The position numbers and the translations under genes are program-made. Below, piece by piece: positions 1 to 5,294 of a stretch of 5,294 nucleotides of DNA. Each line of letters opens with the position of its first letter. The stretch's first letter is position 1. Origin of the DNA: CAZSTA01 sp964609495 [NCBI: uncultured bacterium] (GTDB taxonomy: Bacteria > CAZSTA01). Under the pieces are notes generated by a model. That model did no database searches. It worked only from the letters and a program-made list of their open reading frames with translations, and was not told the DNA's origin. The stretch spans positions 1 to 5,294 of the forward strand of contig CAZSTA010000100.1 in NCBI GenBank assembly GCA_964609495.1. The letters run 5' to 3'.

Positions 1-453
1 GCCCTCGCTTATAAATTCAGCTATCTCGATTATGGGGATGAATCCAGGGAGATAGACAAGGGGCTTCCCGAGTGGAGTAAAAAATGGTATGGTGGAGGAT
101 GGAATAAAGTTCTCTCTCTACATATAGGGGTGGAGGCGAATCTTATAAAGAATTTATATCTAAGAGCTGGAGCGATTCAAAACTTTTACAGCAGTCTTAG
201 TGAGGAGAGAAGCATTGAAGAGGATAGATTGCTGAGGGAGAGCAAGAAGAATTACTCCACCTACTGGACGGATTGGACGTTTGGGCTGGGATATAAGATA
301 AATGATTTTATGCAGGTGGATTTAGTTAAGCAATGGATTAGCGGTAATTCTAGATCTGAGAAACAAAGGAATCCTTTAGAAGAAAGATATGAGGAGAAAG
401 ATAGCGAATATAAGAACATAGATCTAGCTTTAGCTATTTCCTTGAGGCTTTAG
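1..453 (+). CDS. C-terminal part of a probable outer-membrane beta-barrel protein (5' end outside window)
   Basis: The frame is open from the first base of the window to the TAG at 451-453, giving 150 residues, so the gene starts upstream. A GTG at 130 is in frame but is very unlikely to be the start, because coding character continues before it and no ribosome binding site precedes it. The protein has amphipathic stretches with alternating hydrophobic and polar residues separated by turns: LSLHIGVEANLIKNLYLRAGA (about residues 38-58), WTFGLGYKINDFMQVDLVKQW (about 91-111), and a last strand NIDLALAISLRL at the C-terminus. Charged loops lie between them, one very rich in E, K and R (about 112-137). 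This is the pattern of an outer-membrane barrel with short periplasmic turns and long charged outer loops. The exact family is not recognisable from this fragment. It ends 61 bases before the next gene, and an independent promoter lies in that gap, so it is probably the last gene of its transcript. Confidence 0.7.
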   Translation, partial: ALAYKFSYLDYGDESREIDKGLPEWSKKWYGGGWNKVLSLHIGVEANLIKNLYLRAGAIQNFYSSLSEERSIEEDRLLRESKKNYSTYWTDWTFGLGYKINDFMQVDLVKQWISGNSRSEKQRNPLEERYEEKDSEYKNIDLALAISLRL

Positions 454-458
454 GACGC

Positions 459-487
459 TTGACAAGCCAGATTCCTTCTGGTATAAT
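459..487 (+). promoter_or_regulatory. Consensus sigma70-type promoter with extended -10
   Basis: TTGACA at 459-464 and TATAAT at 482-487 are both exact consensus hexamers with the ideal 17-base spacer. TG at 479-480 one base before the -10 adds an extended -10 element. Transcription would begin near 494, leaving about 20 bases of leader before the ATG at 515. The -35 starts only 5 bases after the stop codon of the upstream gene. It probably drives the CPBP and DUF454 genes, and by read-through possibly the glycan genes too, since no terminator is visible between them. This is a sequence match only; activity is inferred. Confidence 0.85.
467..481. repeat. Short perfect inverted repeat within the promoter spacer
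   Basis: CCAGA at 467-471 and TCTGG at 477-481 are perfect inverted repeats around a 5-base centre, TTCCT, and fill most of the space between the -35 and -10 boxes. A palindrome here could be an operator half-site pair. It could equally be chance, as five-base arms are short. It is too weak and has no following T-run, so it is not a terminator. Confidence 0.25.
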
Positions 488-514
488 CTATTCCCAGTAG
501 ATTACAATTGGATA

Positions 515-1216
515 ATGACTATCGAAAGAGCAGACCAAAATAAAGAAAATACAACAAGAAAAGTTTCCAAAAAGTGGCTTTATGTAATTGGGTTAGTCGT
601 TATTTTAGGAAGCGAGTTTATATTACGTGATGTTTTTCTTCCAGAGCATGCGAAAGATATTCAGATTGGAATAATCGTTCTATTAGAATGGCTGATTCTT
701 TTATTATTACTTGTTTTCTGGATCCCTAAAATCGAGAGCAACAAATTAGGAAGTATTGGATTTGGAAAGTTCAAATGGAAATATCTAGGGATGGGTATTC
801 TTACCTACCTCCTACTTATGATAGTTTGGACTGGTAGTGCTTTTGCTCTGAAGGCAATTAGACTTGAAGGATTAGTGAGTCTCCAGCCAGAGATAAAGGA
901 AATAAGCTTTCTTATTCGCTTTAGTCTATTCCTTACTGGGACTTTTCTTGAGGAGATATTCTACCGGGGATACGTCATTGAAAGATTAATTTCGTTGACA
1001 GGAAAAAATTGGTTGGCAGGACTCATATCCTGGGTAGCTTTTACTTTTGTTCATCTCAAGTTTTTCGGTCTGGGACCAACGTTAGAGGTGGGAGTTATTT
1101 CAGCAGGACTTGTAATTCTTTACCTTATGAAGCGAAGCATCTGGCCATGTATCATAGTTCATGGAATAAATGATGTATTCGGCCTCTTAATAGCACCCTT
1201 AGTGGTGGTGCCATAA
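515..1216 (+). CDS. CPBP family intramembrane metalloprotease (CAAX protease/bacteriocin-processing type)
   Basis: The 233-residue polytopic membrane protein carries the three motifs of the CPBP (Abi, Rce1-like) family: EExxxR as E146-E147...R151 in LEEIFYRGYVIERLI, FxxxH as F176-H180 in FTFVH, and HxxxN as H216...N219 in HGIND. In Rce1 relatives these glutamates and histidines form the intramembrane active site. A charged N-terminus (residues 1-20) precedes hydrophobic spans at about 21-38, 51-71, 88-115, 132-146, 166-181, 190-205 and 211-232. All key residues are present, so it should be active. Bacterial members have been linked to peptide processing, bacteriocin self-immunity or membrane-protein turnover; the substrate here is unknown. 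The ATG at 515 has only a weak GGA-type ribosome site, but it sits about 20 bases after the predicted transcription start and no better in-frame start exists. The gene is AT-rich compared with the glycan genes downstream. Family assignment is firm; the role is not. Confidence 0.9.
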   Translation: MTIERADQNKENTTRKVSKKWLYVIGLVVILGSEFILRDVFLPEHAKDIQIGIIVLLEWLILLLLLVFWIPKIESNKLGSIGFGKFKWKYLGMGILTYLLLMIVWTGSAFALKAIRLEGLVSLQPEIKEISFLIRFSLFLTGTFLEEIFYRGYVIERLISLTGKNWLAGLISWVAFTFVHLKFFGLGPTLEVGVISAGLVILYLMKRSIWPCIIVHGINDVFGLLIAPLVVVP

Positions 1217-1288
1217 TAGAGCATCAGTAGATCACAAAGTCAATATTTATTCACTGACAAATCCATTTTGAAATCTACCGAGAATAAT

Positions 1289-1747
1289 ATGAAAACGACT
1301 GGGTATATTATGAAAAATAATGATAAAAGACAGGGCAGTGATGCTTCTAACATAACAAACAGGATAACGAGTAACTTGAAGAGAGTGCTATTGGTTATTG
1401 CAGGAACATTTTTTGTAGGGCTCGGAATTATTGGAATATTTTTGCCCCTTTTGCCCACCACCCCTTTTCTCTTACTCGCCGCGGCGTGCTATGCTGGAAG
1501 CTCAAAAAGATTTTATAATTGGCTCTTAAATAACAAGTGGTTTGGAAATTATATCAAGAATTATCGAGAAGGAAAAGGGGTTCAATTAAAAGTAAAGGTT
1601 TTAACCATCTCTCTTTTATGGATAACAATAGGATATTCAGCTACCTTTGTGGTTCCCGTTCTTATAGGCAAGATCGTCTTGTTTCTAATCGCTATTGGCG
1701 TTACTACCCATATCCTCTCTATCCGAACTTTAAAAGTCAGAAAATAA
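1289..1747 (+). CDS. YbaN/DUF454 family small inner-membrane protein
   Basis: With the ATG at 1289 the protein has 152 residues. It shows the DUF454 hallmark LPLLPTTPFLLLAA at residues 52-65, preceded by a glycine-rich hydrophobic segment (about 33-51). After it come SSKRFYNWLLNNKWFG (71-86), a basic stretch with EGKG, and two closely spaced hydrophobic segments (about 104-120 and 121-140). This is the order seen in E. coli YbaN, an inner-membrane protein of about 125 residues whose function is not established. The extra 30 or so N-terminal residues are polar and poorly conserved-looking, so the start is uncertain. TTG at 1268, ATG at 1289 (GAG at 1280-1282, six bases upstream) and ATG at 1310 (GGG at 1301-1303, six bases upstream) are all possible; I prefer 1289. 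It lies 72 bases after the CPBP gene and shares its low GC, and 34 bases separate it from the ABC gene. No terminator is visible on either side, so co-transcription with both is plausible. Confidence 0.85.
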   Translation: MKTTGYIMKNNDKRQGSDASNITNRITSNLKRVLLVIAGTFFVGLGIIGIFLPLLPTTPFLLLAAACYAGSSKRFYNWLLNNKWFGNYIKNYREGKGVQLKVKVLTISLLWITIGYSATFVVPVLIGKIVLFLIAIGVTTHILSIRTLKVRK

Positions 1748-1770
1748 AGTCATCCACTTTGGAATCTAAC

Positions 1771-1774
1771 GAGG
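1771..1774 (+). promoter_or_regulatory. Ribosome binding site of the ABC exporter gene
   Basis: GAGG lies seven bases before the ATG at 1782 and supports that start. It falls in the 34-base gap after the DUF454 stop codon, a gap with no visible promoter or terminator. Confidence 0.6.
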
Positions 1775-1781
1775 TCCGATA

Positions 1782-3530
1782 ATGAGTTCATCTCGACGCA
1801 TATTAAAGTATGTAACTCCCTATAAATATTATATTTTAGCCTCGATAATATGCACAATTTTAGCAGCTGTGCTTCAACTAGGACTCACGGTTATAGTTAG
1901 GGACTTCACTGATAAAGTAGTTGGGGAAGGAAACTTGGCGGCTCTAAATTTGATAATTTTTGAGGCGTTAATCATAGTTTTAGGGAAAAATATCTTCTCC
2001 TATGGGCAGATATATCTGATGTCATACGCAGGTCAAAGGGTGGTAACTGATCTACGCAAGAAGATGTTTGAGCATATCCAGAGGCTATCCCTGGATTTCT
2101 ATGCTAAGTGGAAAACCGGGGAATTGATCTCCCGAATTATGAACGATGTAAATGTCCTTCAGACCGCGTTGGTGAATCAATTCATATACCAGCTCCTGCA
2201 AGCGATGCTCCTCTTAGGAGTCCTAATTTATGCCTTCATGATTCACTGGAAGCTGGCTCTGATATCCTTTATGACCATGCCATTTTTAGCCTATGCCTTA
2301 GCTCGTTTTGGGAATTGGATAAGGCGAGTGGGGATGCAGAATCAGATGAAGCTTGGTGATATCTCCTCCCTCCTTCAGGAAAAGATAGCTGGGATAAGGA
2401 TAGTTAAGGCTTTCGTTATGGAGGATAAGGAGATAGAGAAATTTTCCGAAGAAGTCGAGTCGAACTTCAACTTTATGATAAGGAGGACGAAGCTCTTTGC
2501 GGCTCAGGTTCCGGTGGTCGGATTGATCGCAACTTTGGGTGTAACTGTGATAGTATGGTATGGCGGCTATGAGGTGGTTCGAGGCTCCCTGACCTTGGGC
2601 AAGTTCCTCCAATTTATAACCTGCTTAGCGTTTGGGGTAGAGCCAATAAATTCGCTCAGTCGGGTTTACGGAGTTTGGCAAGCGACCATCCCTGCTCTGG
2701 ATAGGATATTTGAGATAATGGATATCACCTCTGAGGTCGAGGAGAAACCCGATTCATTCGAGCTACCTTCAGCCCAAGGAGAAGTAGATTTCCAGAATAT
2801 ATCCTTCTCCTTCAATGGGGATGATTACGTATTGAGAGATGTCAATCTCAAGGTCTCACCTGGCGAGGTAATAGCTTTAGTAGGTCCTAGCGGAGCAGGA
2901 AAGACAACGACGGTCAATCTGATCCCTCGCTTCTATGATCCTACTAAGGGAAGGATTTTGATAGACGGAGTTGATATAAGAGAGGTCAAATTATATTCTC
3001 TCCGCCGACAGATAGGGATAGTTCCGCAGGAGACTATCCTCTTTTCAGGCACGATCCGCGATAACATAGCCTACGGTAAACCCGAGGCTACGGATAGAGA
3101 GATAAGGGAGGCGGCTAAGGCTGCTAATGCTCACGAGTTCATTATGAATCTCGAAGGGGGATACGAGGCTAGAGTTGGCGAGCGAGGAGTCAATCTATCT
3201 GGAGGACAGAGACAGCGTATAGCTATCGCTAGAGCTATCCTTCTCTCTCCGCGCTTCCTTATATTAGATGAAGCTACCTCCTCTCTTGATACCCAGTCAG
3301 AGGATTTGGTTCAAGAGGCTCTCTCTCATCTGATGAAGGGGAGGACTACCTTCATCATCGCTCATCGCTTGAGCACGGTGATCGATGCCGACAGAATAAT
3401 TGTATTGGATGGGGGTAGAATAGTGGAGATGGGCTCTCATAGAGAGTTGATAAATAGGGGTGGGCTATATAGCGAGTTGTATAGGAATCAATTCTTAAGT
3501 CAAGAAAAGGAGCAAGTCGATGTTAGATAA
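1782..3530 (+). CDS. MsbA-like ABC exporter half-transporter (fused permease and ATPase)
   Basis: The 582-residue protein has a type IV ABC exporter layout, matching the usual length of MsbA-type half-transporters, and should act as a homodimer in the inner membrane. The N-terminal membrane domain (about 1-310) has six predicted helices, near 16-40, 54-80, 130-152, 156-176, 243-262 and 272-288. The nucleotide-binding domain (about 335-575) is complete: probable A-loop aromatic F344, Walker A GPSGAGKTT at 368-376, Q-loop Q416, signature LSGGQ at 472-476, Walker B LILDE at 493-497, D-loop SLD at 501-503, and switch H528. All catalytic residues are intact. MsbA-type proteins flip lipid A, lipid-linked oligosaccharides or drugs. 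The following rhamnose and glycosyltransferase genes favour a lipid-linked glycan or lipid A-like substrate, but sequence alone does not rule out a multidrug exporter. The last 11 bases overlap the start of the rmlD gene, and the rmlD ribosome site lies inside this gene, pointing to coupled translation. Confidence 0.93.
   Translation: MSSSRRILKYVTPYKYYILASIICTILAAVLQLGLTVIVRDFTDKVVGEGNLAALNLIIFEALIIVLGKNIFSYGQIYLMSYAGQRVVTDLRKKMFEHIQRLSLDFYAKWKTGELISRIMNDVNVLQTALVNQFIYQLLQAMLLLGVLIYAFMIHWKLALISFMTMPFLAYALARFGNWIRRVGMQNQMKLGDISSLLQEKIAGIRIVKAFVMEDKEIEKFSEEVESNFNFMIRRTKLFAAQVPVVGLIATLGVTVIVWYGGYEVVRGSLTLGKFLQFITCLAFGVEPINSLSRVYGVWQATIPALDRIFEIMDITSEVEEKPDSFELPSAQGEVDFQNISFSFNGDDYVLRDVNLKVSPGEVIALVGPSGAGKTTTVNLIPRFYDPTKGRILIDGVDIREVKLYSLRRQIGIVPQETILFSGTIRDNIAYGKPEATDREIREAAKAANAHEFIMNLEGGYEARVGERGVNLSGGQRQRIAIARAILLSPRFLILDEATSSLDTQSEDLVQEALSHLMKGRTTFIIAHRLSTVIDADRIIVLDGGRIVEMGSHRELINRGGLYSELYRNQFLSQEKEQVDVR
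3507..3512 (+). promoter_or_regulatory. Strong ribosome binding site of rmlD, inside the ABC gene
   Basis: AAGGAG ends seven bases before the ATG at 3520 and fixes that start even though it lies within the last codons of the ABC exporter gene. The overlap means ribosomes finishing the exporter are positioned to start rmlD. Confidence 0.75.
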
Positions 3531-4386
3531 AGGGGCCTCTATATTCATAACAGGAATCTCCGGACAGTTAGGGATAGCTCTAAAGGAAGTCTTGAAAGGA
3601 TATAATGTAAAGGGTTGTGGGATCGAGGATTCGGACATATCGAAGCCGCTGGAGACGATCGACTTGATAAGTGATTTTAATCCTGATCTTGTGATCCACG
3701 CGGCCGCTTATACCGATGTAGATGGATGCGAGACAAATCCTGATCTCGCCTATAAAGTCAATGCTTATGGCACTAGAAACGTTGCTTTAGCCTGTCAGAA
3801 ATGCGAAGTCCCAATGGTTTATATAAGCACTGATTACATATTCGATGGGAGGAAGAGAAGTCCGTATATCGAATTCGATGAGCCTAATCCTCTAAGCGTA
3901 TATGGACGGTCTAAGTTGGCTGGAGAGGGGATAGTCTCCTCTCTTCTGAATAGATATTACATAATAAGGACCTCTTGGCTATTCGGCAAGGGTCGCAACT
4001 TCGTGCGGACGATATTGAGACTCGCCTCGGAACGAGATGAGTTATCGATTGTGAACGATCAGATCGGCTGTCCGACTTATGCCTTAGATCTAGCTAAGAC
4101 CATAAGTGAGATCATAAAGACCGATCTGTGGGGGGTATATCACGCCTCTAATAACGATAGAGCTTCGTGGTTCGAGTTCGCTTGTGCCATATTGGAATAT
4201 GCAGGAATAGGGGGAGTTAAGGTTATTCCGATAACTACCGAAGAGCTGGGACGTCCAGCACCAAGACCCAGCTTCTCCGTTACGAGAAATTATTGCCTCC
4301 AGATGCAGGGTATGGATAATATGAGGAGCTGGAGGGAAGCCCTGAAGGATTACCTAGAAGACGAATTGAAGCAAAGAGATGCTTGA
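3520..4386 (+). CDS. rfbD: dTDP-4-dehydrorhamnose reductase (RmlD/RfbD)
   Basis: This cytoplasmic short-chain dehydrogenase/reductase catalyses the last step of dTDP-L-rhamnose synthesis, reducing dTDP-4-dehydro-L-rhamnose with NAD(P)H. The 288 residues are near the family's usual 280-300. The N-terminal Rossmann motif ITGISGQLG is at 10-18. AAAYTDVDGCE at 61-71 is a family hallmark. STDYIFDG is at 103-110, with T104 the likely catalytic threonine. The YxxxK pair is Y128 and K132 in VYGRSKLAGE. The C-terminal substrate region has RPAPRPSFSVTRN (245-257) and a closing helix with SWREALKDYL. From memory of the Salmonella enzyme, the N-terminal glutamate that binds Mg2+ at its dimer interface aligns with A20 here, so this is probably the Mg-independent type. 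The motif usually read as S-x-L-D is S-V-T-R here, a small departure. The gene overlaps the ABC gene by 11 bases and the next glycosyltransferase by 8. rmlA, rmlB and rmlC are not in the window. Confidence 0.93.
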   Translation: MLDKGASIFITGISGQLGIALKEVLKGYNVKGCGIEDSDISKPLETIDLISDFNPDLVIHAAAYTDVDGCETNPDLAYKVNAYGTRNVALACQKCEVPMVYISTDYIFDGRKRSPYIEFDEPNPLSVYGRSKLAGEGIVSSLLNRYYIIRTSWLFGKGRNFVRTILRLASERDELSIVNDQIGCPTYALDLAKTISEIIKTDLWGVYHASNNDRASWFEFACAILEYAGIGGVKVIPITTEELGRPAPRPSFSVTRNYCLQMQGMDNMRSWREALKDYLEDELKQRDA

Positions 4387-5266
4387 TCTATCCATTTCCA
4401 TAGTTAGCTATAACACTAGGGAATTGCTGAGGAACTGCCTAAAGTCCATCTTTGAGACTACTAAGGGGATAGAATTCGAGGTTATCATAGTGGATAATAA
4501 TTCTCGTGATGGCAGTCAAGAGATGGTCGCCAAGGAGTTCCCCCAGGTCAAGCTGATCGCTAACGATAGTAATCGGGGGTTTGCAGGGGCTAATAATCAA
4601 GCTATCAAGGAGAGTAAGGGGAGACATATACTCCTTCTAAACAGCGATACTATCGTTTTGGAGGATACCTTAGAGATATGTTGTTCCTTTATGGATGAAC
4701 ACCTCGAGATAGGACTCTTGGGATGTAAACTACTTAATCCAGATGGAACTTTGCAACATTCCTGTCGTGGCTTCCCCTCCTTTCTAACTCTGTTCTTCGA
4801 ATCGACCTTCCTCGATCAGATATTCCCTCGCCATGGAGTTATCGGTCGTTATCAGATGAGATATTGGGATCACGATGAGATAAGGGAAGTGGATCAGCCG
4901 ATGGGCGCTTTTATGATGGTTCGGAGGGAGGCGATAGAGGAGGTAGGATATATGGATGAGGGATATTTTATGTTCTTTGAGGAAGTTGACTGGTGCTATC
5001 GAATCAAGGATAAAGGATGGAAGATAGTCTTTATTCCTCAAGCCGAGATCATCCATTATGGAGGGCAGAGTATCAGAAAGGCGCAGTTATCTATGTTCTT
5101 TGCTTGGCATAAGAGTCGCTTGCGCTTCTTCGCTAAACGTTATAAAAACCTGCCTCCTTCGTTAGTTAAGGGCTCGGTGGTGGCTCTCGGCTTACTTCAG
5201 CCAATTATCATTTTAGGGGTTTTAATTGGGGGAAGTAAGCTGATAGGCAGGCTATTAAGGTTATAG
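4379..5266 (+). CDS. GT2 family glycosyltransferase, WbbL-like (probable rhamnosyl- or related transferase)
   Basis: The 295-residue GT-A fold enzyme should transfer a sugar from a nucleotide donor to a growing surface glycan on the cytoplasmic face of the membrane. Visible motifs are LSISIVSYNTRELLRNCLKS (4-23), the nucleotide-binding VDNNSRDGS (38-46), NRGFAGANN (65-73), the metal-binding DXD equivalent LLNSD with D90, and the acceptor-side VDQPMGAFMMVRREAIEEVG (171-190). FFEEVDWCYRIKDKGW (199-214) corresponds to the E/D-D-x-D-L-x-x-R catalytic motif, followed by IIHYGGQS (224-231). A hydrophobic stretch at about 264-285 near the C-terminus is a likely membrane anchor. WbbL-type enzymes often use dTDP-rhamnose, and the adjacent rmlD supports that donor, but the specificity is inferred from context. 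The ATG at 4379 overlaps the rmlD stop by 8 bases and has only a weak upstream AGAG, so translation is probably coupled to rmlD. Confidence 0.92.
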   Translation: MLDLSISIVSYNTRELLRNCLKSIFETTKGIEFEVIIVDNNSRDGSQEMVAKEFPQVKLIANDSNRGFAGANNQAIKESKGRHILLLNSDTIVLEDTLEICCSFMDEHLEIGLLGCKLLNPDGTLQHSCRGFPSFLTLFFESTFLDQIFPRHGVIGRYQMRYWDHDEIREVDQPMGAFMMVRREAIEEVGYMDEGYFMFFEEVDWCYRIKDKGWKIVFIPQAEIIHYGGQSIRKAQLSMFFAWHKSRLRFFAKRYKNLPPSLVKGSVVALGLLQPIIILGVLIGGSKLIGRLLRL

Positions 5267-5270
5267 AGGA
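5265..5270 (+). promoter_or_regulatory. Ribosome binding site of the next gene
   Basis: AGAGGA overlaps the GT2 stop codon and ends seven bases before an ATG at 5278. It supports a further gene of the same operon beginning at the edge of the window. Confidence 0.6.
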
Positions 5271-5277
5271 AACAATT

Positions 5278-5294
5278 ATGCTTCCTTATATCAG
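5278..5294 (+). CDS. Start of a further gene in the glycan operon (3' end outside window)
   Basis: ATG at 5278 follows a good ribosome site by seven bases and lies 11 bases after the GT2 stop. Only five full codons are visible (MLPYI), so no family can be named. The spacing and strand suggest it belongs to the same transcript, and by context it may be another surface-polysaccharide gene. Confidence 0.55.

Noticed and set aside
130-453. GTG at 130 as the start of a separate 107-residue gene
   Set aside because: The same frame is open and barrel-like back to base 1, and no ribosome site precedes the GTG, so this is an internal codon of a gene that starts outside the window.
467-481. Intrinsic terminator for the upstream barrel gene
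   Set aside because: The stem is only five base pairs with no T-run after it, and it sits between the two promoter hexamers.
1239-1258. GTCA...TGAC inverted repeat in the gap between the CPBP and DUF454 genes
   Set aside because: The arms are only four bases with an AT-rich 12-base loop and no T-run, so this is well within chance.
1240-1461. Open frame of 73 codons on the - strand
   Set aside because: It is antisense to the start of the DUF454 gene, has no recognisable domain, and mirrors the hydrophobic codons of that gene.
1537-1782. Open frame of 81 codons on the + strand in another frame
   Set aside because: It overlaps the well-supported DUF454 coding region, and its translation looks like an out-of-frame shadow with no conserved motif.
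2108-2612. Open frames inside the ABC exporter gene (+ 2108-2359 and - 2298-2612)
   Set aside because: Both lie entirely within the exporter's membrane domain, whose frame is intact, and neither shows a family motif or ribosome site.
4439-5056. Two - strand open frames opposite the GT2 gene (4439-4627 and 4784-5056)
   Set aside because: They are antisense shadows of a complete, motif-rich glycosyltransferase.

Overview
The window looks like chromosome of a diderm (outer-membrane-bearing) bacterium. The first gene fragment reads like the end of an outer-membrane beta-barrel. It is followed by a textbook sigma70-type promoter, and the right half holds an MsbA-like exporter plus enzymes for rhamnose-containing surface glycans. 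Arginine is encoded mostly by AGA/AGG, ATA is common for isoleucine, and hand counts of sampled lines give about 40-50% GC in most of the right half. I cannot assign a phylum from this; an uncultivated lineage is possible but is only a guess.

Layout, all genes on the + strand: (1) 1-453, the 3' end of a gene for a probable outer-membrane beta-barrel protein. (2) 454-514, a short gap with a consensus -35/-10 pair. (3) 515-1216, a CPBP-family intramembrane protease with all its expected catalytic motifs. (4) About 1289-1747, a YbaN/DUF454 small inner-membrane protein. (5) 1782-3530, a full-length MsbA-type ABC exporter half-transporter. (6) 3520-4386, dTDP-4-dehydrorhamnose reductase (RmlD/RfbD). 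(7) 4379-5266, a WbbL-like GT2 glycosyltransferase with a C-terminal membrane segment. (8) From 5278, the first codons of another gene with a good ribosome binding site.

Genes 5 to 8 are tightly packed: two consecutive overlaps (11 and 8 bases), then an 11-base gap. They very probably form one translationally coupled surface-glycan operon. RmlD makes dTDP-L-rhamnose, the GT2 enzyme would use such a nucleotide sugar to extend a lipid-linked glycan, and the ABC exporter could flip a lipid-linked product or lipid A-like molecule. RmlA, B and C are not in the window.

The CPBP and DUF454 genes are clearly more AT-rich (roughly 27-42% GC in sampled lines) than the glycan genes. They start behind the strong promoter, which suggests a separately acquired two-gene insert or simply a locally AT-rich membrane-protein segment. 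I see no mobile element, CRISPR array, tRNA, rRNA or clear intrinsic terminator. Most of the window is ordinary; the promoter and the composition shift are the observations most worth a second look.
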